Source: Pteria penguin
Taxonomy: Eukaryota; Mollusca; Bivalvia; Pterioida; Pteriidae
Reading direction: 5' to 3'
Assembly (NCBI GenBank): GCA_035048485.1
Contig: CM068583.1
Coordinates: 42,763,542 to 42,827,541 of the forward strand
Length of the DNA: 64,000 bases
Position 1 is the stretch's first letter. Each line of letters begins with the position of its first letter. The notes beneath the pieces were generated by a model. It saw only the letters and a program-made list of their open reading frames with translations, searched no databases and was not told the DNA's origin. Positions 11,601 through 26,600 of the stretch are shown here, piece after piece. Both the position numbers and the translations under genes were made by a program.

Positions 11601-14600
11601 TTCTACATGCAGCTTCTTATTAGATTTAAATTTAATTTTCACTTCAATTTCGTTTTTAAGGAAAAGTTTATTTAAGAAGAAATCACAACTTTGTAATTAT
11701 GAAACACTCCATGCAGATTTTCACTATATACATGTAGTTCAAAGGACTATGAATCAAAAATTTGTATTTCATTACAGGGAAAAATTTATACTTTAGATAT
11801 CAATTTTCCTAGTACTCATCAATGAATGAAAAAACTACTATCATAAATAAAACAGTTAATTACATGTACAACATCTAAATCAAAACTCCTTCAAAAAGCC
11901 AGTGATAAAACAGTTATATATATGTATCTGTACTGAAATCAAGTTTCTTTGTTCAATTCATTGTTTATGGAATAATTAGATAGAAAAAATATGGAAGGAG
12001 ATTGAAATGACTTGAAATTTCAAGATTATGCTGACCATAACCATCTGCCTGATTCTAGAAAGCATTCAAAATTACTGTACCCTAGGCCTATGTTTTGAAT
12101 CCTTGAAAAGGCAGGGTTAAACTTAATAGGTAATACACATAAAGCTGGTGTCTCCTTGACCACTAGCTTGACTCATCAGAAACATGAGTTTTCTGTCAGC
12201 AACTTTCCGAGTCTTATTGCTCTATGATATTATGCATTATGCTCCATCACAGTTTGATTATTTCCATAGATCAGAGAGATCCATAATCATCATCATTGGT
12301 ATCAGGGGCAGACTTAGGGTGCATACTTAGAGTAATCAGCACTGCTTCACTTACACATCTAGTGATATTATTTATTGTCAAAAGACATCACTGTTATCAG
12401 CAATTACCCTTTGTTGCCTACTGACATTTTGACAGAGCAATTATGAAGTAATAATTGCCTCATTGTTAAGGTGCGAATCGGGATTCATGTATGTCAACTG
12501 AAAATTACAAAGAAAATTGGGTAAAGGGACAGAGACTGATTTTGTAAAAGTTGGAAATTCGTTTTATGCATATGAAATTTTATTGCCATACATTACCTAT
12601 TATACCTGGCTCCAGTAAGGAAGGCATGAGGGGATTCCCCATCGACAGAACTAGGCAACACCCTAAAAGTAATCAAGGAAGTAAATAGCAAGCGCAAATA
12701 TTAAGCTTCCATCAAAAGAACTAAACAAACACTCTTAAAGTTAACAGCTAGGAAGTACATCATAGTTAGTGCAAATACAAAAAGAAAGAGATGTATTAAG
12801 TTCAAAGTCAACTTTAGAATATGTTCACAGTTCTGATGATGCATGATGCACTATTGAATAAGGTGTACAGGTGAATCAGCAATTTAATCATATAATGCTG
12901 ATTTAATTGGTTAATTTGGTACAGTAGGTGATAGCAAACAGTTCAATACAATGCATTCCAGAGTTTTCATCACTCACCAGAGTACACAAAGTTGTGGTAT
13001 CCAATGACCTTGTATTTTCTACAGGGAAGATGAATATAAACTTGCCTTGCACATTCGAACATTTCATTTGATATGTAACATGCTTTTACAGTACTTTTAT
13101 TTAGATTTTTAACTATAAAAGTAACCATCACAAACACTCGGCCTTTCTTAAAAAAAAGGTGTTACAAAAGTGCTACCATGATTCTGTATATCGTTAGAAA
13201 ATGTTTCACTGAATATGAAGGCACCGACTAATGTATTTCTTAGGCATTAGGAGTTTTAAATCTTTCTCTTATATACATGCATACAAAATTTTGTATCAAA
13301 CATTTCAACAAATCAACCAGCTACTGTAACTGAGCAAAGTAAATCAAGGATAACGTATTCATATAATCAGTACTGAACAAAGAAGTGTAATGCCTTGATT
13401 TTCTTGATGATAACCATAACATATGTAAAAACGAAGAAGTAAAATCAACTAATGTAAAGATAATAATTTAGAGAGTGAACTGTGATACAGAATGCATACA
13501 TCTCCAGTGTAAATTTCGTTCCCTTGAATTATACTTGTTATAATTACATAAATATTGTGTCATGCAGCAGGAATGACTTTACAACCTTTACCATGCATGT
13601 AAGAGACTATAATATACAATATCTATCCAGAATTATACATCATACTTTTTATAAGAAACCCAGCATTTTGATTTATCTCTGGACATTGACATATGTGCAT
13701 GCAATTGTGATTAATGTAAATGAATGTTCATGCAACTTACCTTTCTATTATTACTTTGAAAATTAGAAAATAAATACATATGTTTGTTGATATGATTGTA
13801 CCTGATTAAGGGATGATGCAGAGTATAATTATATACAGAAGGTATGAGAAAGAAGCAAAAAACAAAATCCCTTTATTTTCTTAAATGTTTCTCAAATGAG
13901 CATAAGATATTAGTATAATACTTTAAATTACAATGGCAAGCAATTGAATTCTTTCTGTAAGATATATATTACATAGTCAAAAGAAAACCACTTACTCTTT
14001 ATTTACAGGAGCCTGGGAAGCTTGATTTTCAGATTCTGTAATTAAAGCTCATTAAATGAGAATCCAGAATGACAAAGTGAATTCTTTTTGTGAATATGAC
14101 AAAGAATTTTCATCCCAAAATAAAACAGAATACCAGTTGTATAATCTGATAATCACTTTCAAGCAAATAGATAGTAAAAGACAAAATAGGACTATATATT
14201 GATTTATATAAATAGATTACAACACACATACATGTTCTTTCTCTCACACGTATCTGATAGTTCTACTCTTTGAGCGGGAAAATATATATAGATATTTATA
14301 AAAAAAATACACTGAATGAACATGCCTGCCAAATGAGTGCATGTGTCAATTCAAAACACATTCTGACACAGTATTTTCATAAAAGTCAAACTAGTGATAT
14401 GTTTGAACATAATAAAAAATTGTGTTGCAGAATCAAAGAGTGTGAGAAAAAAACAAGATGTGTTTGTGAAACATGAATGTCCCTGGCAGCAACAAAGTCC
14501 AAATTAGGCAAATTTTGCAGTGTCCTTTATCTTGAATACACCCCATATATAAAATATGAAAACTCTACCTCATACAATTCAAAAGTTCTAATCATGATTG

Positions 14601-17600
14601 AAGTTTTTGAAATGTTGGTCAAAGGTCACAGTCAAGGTCATGAGGTCAATGACATTGGAATAATTCATACTATTTAATATATATATGTATATTTATAATT
14701 TTAGTATTAAATTCTATACTTCCAGCTTTGATAATCTTATAAATTTCATTAACATTTATCACAATGGCATTATACTCCTTCTTAACAAATATATGCAGTA
14801 AAACTTGTTTGCAGCTGGAATATGAAATACAGGTATACTGTTATGAATTCTAAACATGCGTTGTGTATTGTCTATGAGAAAACCCTTATACCAAATAAAG
14901 CAAAAACAGTGATATTATCTAGATTTAGTGATGTAGCCATTTTGTGAATATCATCATCCAAGAAGAATGTGCTATTGCATGAAGTAAATATAGGTAAAAT
15001 GTAAATTAATTTAAATTACCTTGAGTTATTAACTTACAAACTTTGACATTATGCACCATCTCAGTCCGATCAGTGCTTATATCCCAACCTGACAGAGTAG
15101 GGTCAAAAGGTCACATAGTAAAATTAAGGATTGTTTACACATGTATGTAATTTTCAAGGAAAACTTATTTCCTGTCCAAATATTTTGTCTATCTATGCAA
15201 TATTGAGAAAACATCTCTTCCATGTATAAACAATTTTTGTTAAAAATTATTTAACCTGATCCTTTACTGGTTATCAAATATTAAATAAATTTGGCTAAAA
15301 CCGGGTTCTCTATAAATGTCTCTTTACCACCAGGATTGACCTATGGGTAAAATTCATCAAAGTTCATGTTTATCATAATGGAAAATGCTATGGCAAACAT
15401 GCATGGAAAACATCCATAGGAATACACCTATTGTCCACACCACCAAATCTCTTTAAATCAAGTTTATTTGAATATTTCTTGGGTTACCACACCGTTCATC
15501 AAATACATTTCATTATAAATAATGAAATCAGTTTTTTCACAGTTAACAAAAATAACAAAATAAAAGTACATGTACAGTGACAAATGTAACATTAAACAGG
15601 GAATTACCACAGCCATGACTGATAACTCCACAGGAAAAACAATATTCAAATTATCAAATTTCAAAGGAGTGCTGACATATCTCTTTCATATTTATTGATT
15701 AATTTTCTATCATAATAGTGAATGCATTTATAACAAACTTTTCAGATAATTTTTTTTAACTTTTTGTCATATTTTACCATAGAAGATGCCTTACTTATAT
15801 TTAATTTCAGCTAGCATTAATATAATATCGCTAATGTGTCAAGTAGAGTGAATTCAGTTACAACTGAGCAGTTTTGATTATGTAGACAAGATTCCAGGAT
15901 CATGGCTTCAGAAATATCCAAATCATAACAATATTTTGGGTGTTCAAGTTTGGTGGCCCAGACAGCCAATGATATTTCCTTTACATAAACAAGGCCATAT
16001 GAGATAAGTTTTGTATGAATTTCAACAAAATCTGTGTCATATCTAGAACAATAACTTATTCTATTTGCATGGTTTATAATAAGCTGCAGGAATCAAACCC
16101 CTATGTAATCAATTAAGATCAAGTAGAATACCAGAAGATTGTTATTGGTATGTTTCAATAAAGTAATCGTCTTACACAATTTGAAATATCATGATGTCAT
16201 AACAACCACAAATCAACGAACAATGGATGAATGTACAGACAAAAGGGTACTGCATTTCAATTGACTGACTTTATCTGAGAGCTGAAAATTCAAAGAATGA
16301 TTCATTTGCAAAGAACAGCATAACAGCATTTTAAGCAATAACATTACTTTTCATTATTTCTCTTCGAACTTCATATGAATTCACTGGAGCTGATGCACAC
16401 CTCTGCCTTGCTCTCAATAGTCTGTATAAAAACATATACACAAATTATATTAACATTTAATACTGCATTAAACTTTGGAAAATGATTTAACCAGATTTTT
16501 GTTTATTGTTTTGGGTCACAGCAGGACAATTTCATTTCCAGATTTTCATCTGTCTGATGTAGAAACTCGTTCAGAGCAGCAAGGGTTCATTTACATGTTA
16601 ACATTTACCATGATCTGGGTTTTTCTGCCTCATTTACCATGACCTTGGTTTTTCTGCCTCATCTACCATGACCTTGGTTCTTCTGCCTCATCTTAAAAGG
16701 ACACAGATGCCAACAATGGATCTCAGATCTGTGACCTCACATCCATGAGAAAAACACGCTATACACTGAGCTACACAGGCTTAAAAGACTCACTAGAAAG
16801 TATCCATACTCGAGTAAACAATGAATGAATCTAAGTAAAAACAATGAACTTCAAGCCTTTTCATATTGCAGAACTATTTTCAAATACATGTAATACAAAA
16901 ACATCAAACAGTAACTTTTGAATAAATAAAATGTTGTATTACGTAGTGCGTGTTGGTCGTCCATATTTCAGTTCTGATTTAGACAGAGTCTGGGGATCTA
17001 TGGCTGTCAAATACGAATGAGGTGTATTAGACCTGTAGTATGAAGTTGCACGTTTACGTGGAGTATTGTGTGTAGTGGACACCGGTGTTGTAGATCTCTT
17101 CTGGGCATGAATGAGACTTGATTCACTGCCAACCTTTAAAACAGAACAAGTTGGAATGCTGTATCAAATATGCCAAATCAAAGTTTGAAGACAAAAACTA
17201 TACTACCATTTCAATGAATAGGGCTAATCTTAAGTTACAAAGCAGTTTGCAATGTTGAATCAAAGAGAAAGAATTTAGCAGTCACCCATGGCTACCAGAT
17301 TTAGAGTTAGGTCCCTAAGTTTTATAAGTTGGGTGACCTGGTGTACTCTGATTCAATTTTCATTTTTTACGACTCTTTTTAAAGTATTCAAAATACATAA
17401 AAGCTTATGGCTAGTATGAAGAAATGTGATGAAATTAATAATATTCAATTACAATGCTACAAATAAATCAAGTTGTATTAGAGTCTGTTGTATCTGGGTC
17501 CCTAGTATGAAATTAATAATCATTTCAATAAGGTAACACTTATTTCTGAATTACAATACAGTTCATAATGTTGAACTGAACAGAAGGGACTAAGCAGTCA

Positions 17601-20600
17601 CCTAACCATCCATGGCTTTTACATTTGGACCTGGGTTCCCAACTTTTACATGTTGGAAGCCCAGGTGTATCCTGATTTAAATTTCATCAAGAAGATTCTA
17701 TTCAAAGCATACAGAATGAATAAAAGCATATGACCATCATCAATTACCAATATGTAAGGCTCAAATGTGATGAAATCAATAATAAATTACAAAACTTTCA
17801 ATAAATATGAATTATTGAGTTGTATTATCCTCAAGGGCTTTCATTTTCAGTTTTGTTCTTAGTCATAGAATGAGGTCAAGATTATTCCTGAATCAATATT
17901 CTGAGAGTAAATTCCTGTATCACATACAGATCTTTCAATCACATATAACAGTGCTGACTTGTGTATATCAGTATTAATAACATAATAAAAAAAATTATCA
18001 AATGCAGAGACTTTAAAAGTAAGCAGGCACTAAATTGAAACAAAAGGTCAAAAAGACGATAATAGAAGCAAGTTCTTGCAGACTTTTTTATCTTTTCATC
18101 CGTATCATGAATATTAGGCCAAATAATAACATGCTGGTCACAATCAATTCTTCATCTCTACCTGGCTTCTGAAGAATCCCACCCTTCACAGTTCTAAAAA
18201 TTCTTTAACATGTATATAATTGTATCTTAGTAATATTGCTATATTTTATGCTTTACTGTATTCCCTAATTTATTAAAATAGCTAAAGAAGTTCTTAAAGA
18301 AATTACATGAAAGTAAATACACTACATGGTGGCTGTATTTATTAGATACAAGGAAGATAAAATTCTCAAAGCGTAAAGGTCACTTTATAACGAAACAATA
18401 CAAATAATAGATGCCCAAGTGGGCCTGCATTGCTCCCTAAGCACTATGGGTACATGATATATTCAGAAAGTTTCATCAAATCTATCTCAAAGAACACTGT
18501 GATACATTTGGGATTTCATTTTATACAGCTTATTGGAAGTTTCACCTCACACAGAAAACAAGAGGCCCAAGTGGGCCTATATCGCTCACCTGAGTACCTA
18601 TATTATCAGTCATGCATGAAGGAAAAATTCATTTATTTTTGCATTAATGTGACCAAGTCAACACAGATGTTGAAAATATGTCAAATTTTATTTCAGGCTA
18701 GAATAAAAAACAACACTTTTTTGCACATCCATTCAGGTGATTTTGATATTAAGCATTTCCTTTGTCTCTGCAAGAAGTCATTCAGGGCAACAAGTTAGTC
18801 ATTTTCTTTAGGTGGGGCCTTTTGTTGACTGATTTCAAGTCTGGGTCATGAACAACAATTGTTTCAAATATTGTCCAGATCTAACTTAAAATTGCCTAAT
18901 TTCATATGTTGAGTGTTGAGAAACATCTTAAAACTTATTTAGATGTGTAAAGAAATGAAAAAAAAAATTTGACCACAGCTGGATTTGAACCGCTACTCTC
19001 CATATTTCAATTACCAAGTGGTATATGTACTATTGTGAGAACTGCTTTTTAGACATGGTGGCATTATCTGTTAACCAATTTGGATGAAATTTACCAAATT
19101 GATAGAGGACTTTTAGTACTTCATGTATTCCATGTTTCATTAAAATCTTTCATGTGGTATAACAGCAGAAGTGAAAAATGTGATTGAATTGTTCCTATAC
19201 ACCCTCATTTGGAAGTCTTAAAAAATTCATAGAAAATCCAAAAATTGCGATATTGACAAAATTCTTTCAAAGTAACAATCCTTACCATAATTATGATCAC
19301 AATAGTCCATAAGAAATCATCATTATCAATTAACTAGGAAATAAGACACTTTTTTCTGCATTGAATCACCAAGTCCAAAGAAATGTCGAAAAAAATTCTA
19401 AAATTTGATTTTGGAAGGGAACCAAAATGACAATACATCTTCACTCATCCCTCTAGATCATTTCTATGCATTCTGTTTGTCTCTGTATACAGCCCGTATG
19501 AAAAAGAATATTGTTAAACGAGGGAACTCTTTTGTGACCTACTCTTGACTATGGTGGCGCCACCTGTAAAGAGGTCTGGACGAAAACAACAGAATTTGAA
19601 GAGGATCATAAGTGACTTATTTCTACCAAGATTTATTAAAATCCTTCAAACAGTTTTGTAGAAAAAGTTGAAAATGTGAAAAATGGCCACCCCCCCCCCC
19701 CCCCCCCCCTTTTTTTTTTGGAAGTCTTAAACGTAAAATTCCTAATTTCATATGTTGAGTGTTGAGAAACATCTAAAAACGTATTTAGATGTGTAAAAAA
19801 AAAAAAAATTTTTTTGACCACAGCTGGATTTGAACCGCTACTCTCCATATTTCAATTACCTAGTGGTATATGTACCATTGTGAGACCTACTTTTAGACAT
19901 GGTGGCATTATCTGTTAACCAATTTGGATGATCCGCACAAAAAACAAAACCTTTGAAAAGGACTATGAGTACTTGCATCCTACCCAGTTTTATCACAATC
20001 CTTCAAGTTGTTCTGTAGATCAAGTTGAAGATATGAAAAATTGTCCCCCCCCCCTTTTCTTGGAAGTCTTAAAAAATTCATAAAAAATTCAAAAATCGAG
20101 ATATTGAAAAAATTCCTTCACACCAGCATTCCTTACCATAGAAATGATTAAATGAAACCAAATGAATGCATCAATGTTTACTAAAAGAAAATAATAACTC
20201 TTTAATGCATTAAAATAACAAAGTCCAAAATAAAAATGAAAAAACGTCAAAAATTTGATTTCGGAATGGAACCAAAAATAAGAACACTTCTTCACACATC
20301 CCTCTAGATCATTCCTATGCATTCGGTTAGTCTCTGTATGCCCCCGGTCTGAAGAAGAAGTTTGTCAAAGTAGGGTACCCTCTTTGACCTACTTTTGCCT
20401 GTGGTGGCGCCACCTATTGATGGATCCTGACAAAGATGACCACATTTGTCGGGGACCTTGAGTACTTGATGCATGCCAAGTTTCATTGAATTCCAGCAAG
20501 TGGTTCTGAAGAAAAAGTTCAAACTGTGAAATGTTTACACCAATTGTCCCACCCCCCTTCTTCTTGAAAGTCTTAGAAAATTCATAAAAAATCCAAAAAA

Positions 20601-23600
20601 TGAAATATTGAAAAAATTTCTTCGCAGTAGTATTTCTCATCATAAAAATGATCAAATTAAACCAAATTAATGCATCAATGTTTACTAAAAGACAAAAATA
20701 CTTCTTTTCTGCATTAAAATTACAAAGTCCAAAAAAACGTAAAAAAAAACGTCAAAAATTATTTATCGGATTTCAACGATATGAACAAACTTTAGACATA
20801 CATCCTTCTAGATCACTCAGATGCCATTAGTTTTATAGTCCATACACTGGTTCTGGAGAAGAAGATTTTCAAAGAGGGGTACCCTCTGAGATCTATTTTT
20901 AGCAATGGTGGCGCCACCTATTGAGGGATTTATATGAAATGAACAAACTTGGTAGAGGACCCCTAGTACTTCATCCACACCAAGTTTCATGCAAATCCTT
21001 TAAGCGGTTCTGAAGAAGAAGTTGAAAATGTGAAAAGTTTACGGACGGACGACGGACGGACGACGGACGAAGAGTGATGCCAATAGCTCACTTGAGCCTT
21101 TGGCTCAGGTGAGCTAAAAAAGCCTTGTAAGATCCATTATGCTTTGCCATGGTCCTACCTCTTACCTAAAACACAACGTTTGTAGAAAACTTTGAGAACT
21201 TTACTTCTGAAGTGTTTCATAAAAGTCTGTCCTTTAGTTCTAAAGAAGATTATAGATCTATATAAAAGCTATAACAGTAAACCCCTGATCCGGTTTTTAA
21301 AAGTCATTAGATAACTTTAAAGACTTATTTTTTTAATCCAATTATTTACATTAACATTTACTCCCTACTCCAAACAAAAAGAGCAAATAAACAAGAGGCC
21401 CAAATGGGCCTATATCGCTCACCTGAGTACCTTGATTATCAGTCATGCAGGAAGGAAGAAGTTATTTATTTTTGCATTACTGTGACTAAGTCAACACAAA
21501 TGTTGAATATATGTCAAATTCTATTTCAGACCAGAATAAAAAACAGCAACAGTTTTTTGCACATCCATTCATGCGATTTTGATATTAAGCATTTGCTTTG
21601 TCTCTGCAAGATGTGATTCAGGGCAACAAGTTAGTCATTTTCTTTACGTGGGGCCTTTTGTTGACTGATTTCAAGTCTGGGTCATGAACAATTGTTTCAA
21701 ATATTGTCCAGATCCAACTTAAAATGGCCTAATTTCATATGTTGGGTGTTGAGAAACATCTAAAAACTTATTTACATGTGTAAAGAAATGAAAAAAAAAA
21801 TTTTTGATAGCTGGATTTGATCCTCTACTGTCCATATTTTAATTACCAAGTGGTATATGTACCATTGTGAGACCTTTCTTTTAGACATGGTGGCACCATC
21901 TGTTGACCAATTTGGATGAAATGTACAAAAAATGATAGAGGACCTATAGTACTTCATGTATACCATGTTACATTAAAATCTTTTATGTAGTACAATATCA
22001 GAAGTTAAAAATGTGAAGAATTGTCCCTATGAACCCCCATTTGGAAGTCTTAAAAAATTCATAGAAAACCCAAAAATTGAGATATTGACAAAATTCTTTC
22101 AAAATAACATTCCTTACCATAATTATTATGATCAAAATAATCCATATGAAATCATCATTATCGATTAACTAGGAAATATGACACTTTTCTGCATTGAAAT
22201 CACCAAGTCCAAAAAAAATGTCGAAAAAATTTCTAAAATTTGATTTTGAACCAAAATGATAAGACTTCTTCACTCATCCCTCTAGATCATTTCTGTGTAT
22301 TCTGTTTGTCTATGTATACAGCCAGTATGAAGAAGAAGATTGTCAAAGGAGGGTACTCTTTTGTGACCTACTTTTGACTGTTGTGGCACCACCTGTAAAG
22401 AGGTCTGGATGCAAACGACAGAATTTGAAGGGGATCATAAGTGATTTATTTCTACCAAGATTTATTAAAATCTTTCGAACAGTTTTGCAGAAAAAGTTGA
22501 AAATGTGAAAATGGCCAATCTCCCCCCTTTTTTTGGAAGTCTTAAAAAATTCATAAAAAATCCAAAAATTGAGATTTTGACAAAATTCTTTCACAATAAT
22601 ATTCCTAATATTAATATTACATAATTCTGATCAAAATAGTCCATAAAAAATCATCATTATCAATTAACTGAAAAACATGACAAGTCCAAAAAATGTCAAA
22701 AAAAAAAAAGTCAAAAATTTGATTTTGGAATAGAACCAAAAATAACAACACTTCTTTACACATCCCTCTAGAGCATTCGTATGCATTCGGTTTGTCTCTG
22801 TATGCCCCTGGTCTGAAGAAGAAATTTGTTAAAGGAAGGTACCCTCTGTGACCTACTTTTGCCTGTGGTGACGCCACCTATTGACGGATCTGGACAAAAA
22901 ACAACAACACTTGTAGGGAACCATGAGTACTTCATGCATACCAAGTTTCATCAAATTCTGTTCGGCTGTTCTGAAGATGAAGTCAAAATTGTGAAAAGTT
23001 AACGACGGACGACAGAATATGATTGATCACAATAGCTCACTTGAGCCTTTGGCTCAGGTGAACTAAAAAAGTAATGCATTATTAGTAATCTATACAGTCA
23101 AAATGTGAAAATCCAAGAAATTTGTTAAAAACTCACAAAATACTTGACCACTAGATCCACTGGTGAATAAGTATTTGGTAAACAAAGCCCCAGAAACAAA
23201 CAACAACAATAACAAAAACTAGAGCATGTTTGTAAAATATATGCCCTCACGTAGGCTTAAATCATAGCAGGAACAAAGCTTTCCTAAACTGTAAGTTTCA
23301 TGGACCTTAACTCCTATTAATATTACCAGTAGTAACATTGCCTTTTGACATATTGACCCTTAAATCTATAGGCATCCTTCCCTTTTAATAACATTTTAAA
23401 TACATCTGTTTAAAAAAACTTGACCTGTAAAATATGTGAAATATGATCAAATTCTGATGAGCAGTTAATGATGTTTGATAATTTATGAGAATCATTTAGA
23501 AACAAATAATTTCTGACTTTTCTAACTTTTTTTTTATAAGCTGTGACCTTGACCTTTGGACCAAGAAATCAATAGGATTCTTTCTCTCTTGATAATTAAG

Positions 23601-26600
23601 CATGTATCCAATTTGGTTTGAATATGATGAAATGTACTTGAGTTATCATCAAGAAACCAATAATTAGTTTATTCTCATCAGCTGTGACCTTTGACCTTTA
23701 AATTTCACCCCAAAATCAATAGGGTTCTTCCTCTTTTTATAAGTAAGCATTTATCCAAATTTGCTTTGAAGTTGTTGAAAGGTACTTGAGTTGTTATCCA
23801 GAAACCAATGTGTGACGGAAGGACAGAAGGACAGATGGACAGAAGGATGCACAAAGCAAACACTTAATGCCCCTGCCACACCTGGTGGGGGCATAAAAAA
23901 AAGTATACATAACAAAACAAAAAACAAGACAAATGCCTACATTGCATGATACATCCATCAGACACAAGTTACAGTGACAATCGTTATGATTTGAAAAAGC
24001 AACTATAGGGCAGACATAGCAGGTTTCATACAAAAACCTTGACCTTTGACCTTTAAAAACAATAGGCATCCTACACTTGGCATACGTCAACAGTGGTGAA
24101 TCCCCCACCCCTCCCCCTTTCTCTACTGTGTCTAATTTCTCTAACTCATTAAACTGTAAGAAAATATCTGAAGACCTGTAATTAATAGGAAAGTTAATGC
24201 ACAGATCCTGAATCACATTAAGTTTGAGAAAATTTGTGCAAAAGATAAATTTGCTATGATTTTTTATAATATTTTCTAAACAATTTCATATTTTTGACCT
24301 CAAAATCACTGATACATGACATATCATGCCAGTTATCAAAAAGAACAAAGAACTTTATGCAAGTAAACATTTCTGAAAGTTCTCTTAAAATCTTATTAGA
24401 AATGAAATCAGAATCATGACTACAAGGTACAAATCATTTTTTTTTTATTTTTAATATGCTCTCAAACATTTAGTATTTTTGGCCTCAGAATTACTGATGC
24501 ATGACAGATTCAAGTTGGTTATCAAGAGGAACCAAGAACTTCATGCAAGTAAACATTCCTGAGAGTTTTGTTGAAATCTGACACATAATGAAGAAAACTT
24601 AACAAAATATAATGAAAAATATACACTATGTAATGGATGAATTTCTTAGATCTAATGTAAATAAACATTTTTAAGGATGAGAAAGTTTCCCATAGAAATT
24701 TTAAAGTCATAATAAATAACTGATTGTCTCTGAATTCATATTCCGGGAACAGTAATCATCTTGCCAACCAAAATGTTAGTCTCGCAGTAACGTCAAAAGG
24801 GTCTATAGGGCACCCACTTATGAAGCGGGCCCTAATAACAGTTGACCAAGTTGAAAAAACAAAAACCAGCTCAAAAAAAAACCTTAAAAAACTTTACTTT
24901 AAAACAAAACCAAAAATAGCAACAACATCTCTTCAAACACCCATCTAAATTACTCTTATAATTTAGTTTTTCAATTTATGAAACTGGTATGTTGTAGTTT
25001 CCCAAAGAAAGGTACCTACAGTGAGGTGCAGTCCTAACATATCATCGCGTTAACGTGAAGTTTGCTTTCCTTGTGAACTTAATTTCAAGACGGCATAAAC
25101 ATGCTCGACTGCCATGTGAACATGTTTGTTAGTCACATTCGCTTGCTTACAACCTAAAACTTATATTAACATGTACATATAGAAGTCTAAGGAGGATAAC
25201 TATGAGAAAAATTATTGAACAATAACCAAGTTTGAACTTGACCTAGATACCCTTGAGATATATCTGTATACCAAATATCAATATAAAACATTTATCTTTA
25301 TTGGTAACACAGATAATTAGCAGAAACTGTAAAGGGCAATAACTCTGTCAAAAACTAAGGGACCAAACTTATATTCAAATATGACCTGCATCTTCCCTTG
25401 ATACATCTGTATACCAAATATCAATTTAATCCATCAAACCTTCAAAGAGAAAATGAGCTGAAACTGTCATTTTTAAGAAATTTTCTATGTTCAAGGACAA
25501 AAATAATCAGACCACACCCATATTCAAACTTGACCTGCATCTTCCCTTGATGCATCTCAGATCCTCAACAGATCTGGCCAAGTTTGATCAAAACTCTACT
25601 GTCAGTTCTTGAAAAAAAACTGAAAATTTAAATAGTTTACTAAGGATGCACACTGCACAAGTTCATGCAGGACAGAAAATCGAAGCCAATGATCACAATA
25701 GATCACTTCAGTCAGGTGAACTATCAAGTTAGTATCCAATATCAGTAGTGATTGGGAATAGACTTTTACTGTAACCATCTGATGGTAAGCCAGGTAAAAA
25801 GTGCATTTGTTTTTTTTTTTTCGATCAAAGTTTTTCAGCTGGTAATTTTCATGATTTCAAGCCAATGGTAAAAGTACCTAGTGTTGGGTTATTTTGAAAG
25901 CCTTGATAAGTATCTTAATCTTCTAGGTCAATCTGAAATACAATCATATTTGAATCTTTATTTAGGATGAAAAAACATCAGAATATTTTGACTTGGAATG
26001 CTTACTCGACTGCTACTAAGAAGTCCATGGACGTAAAAGGGGGACTCTCCACTGTGTGTAATTTCCTTACTGATATCAAAAGCCCAAGCTGGTGAGGCTC
26101 TGCCTTGGATGAATTCCTCATGAAATAGTCTGTTAATTTCTTCATTCATTTGATTTTGATACTCACTGCTTCTGTTGAAGGAATATTGACTCATAGGGTG
26201 AGCCTTTTTCCCTGACAAAAAAAAAAAGAATTATCCATGTTGAGCACATGATCTAGCACTAAAATAATGATAATGTAAAGAATAGCAATCTTTGTTTAAA
26301 GAAAGATAGCCTGAACAAAAAATGTCTACATTTTCATAAGAAAAGATTGTAATTCATGTATATTTAGTAAATTATAATTATCAGATAGAAAAGTCTGAAA
26401 TTGGAAAACAAATTGTTTTAATACTTATAGAGATCAACCTTTCAAGTCAGTTTATGACTCATAATTATTATGCCCCTGTATCAATTTATCAAGGGCATAT
26501 TGCTTTTTATCTATTAGAATACTGTGTTCTGAAGGCTAATGTACTCTTCATTACCATAATAAACATAGTGGAAAAACAAGACAGCCAGAGCAGCTCTATT

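Noticed and set aside
18430..18798. 122-codon plus-strand frame
   Set aside because: It runs across the border of a repeat element (18559), and the partly similar frame at 21404-21616 comes from the same repeat; it is not a gene.
18970..19050. Possible tRNA-like segment (GGTTCAAATCC on the minus strand), repeated at 19815 and 21800
   Set aside because: Only a B-box-like string is convincing; no acceptor stem or A-box is clear, and it is simply part of the ~490-bp module.
23794..24216. 140-codon minus-strand frame
   Set aside because: It covers the end of a repeat and the adjoining intron, has no homologous feel, no signal or domain marks and no supporting splice sites.
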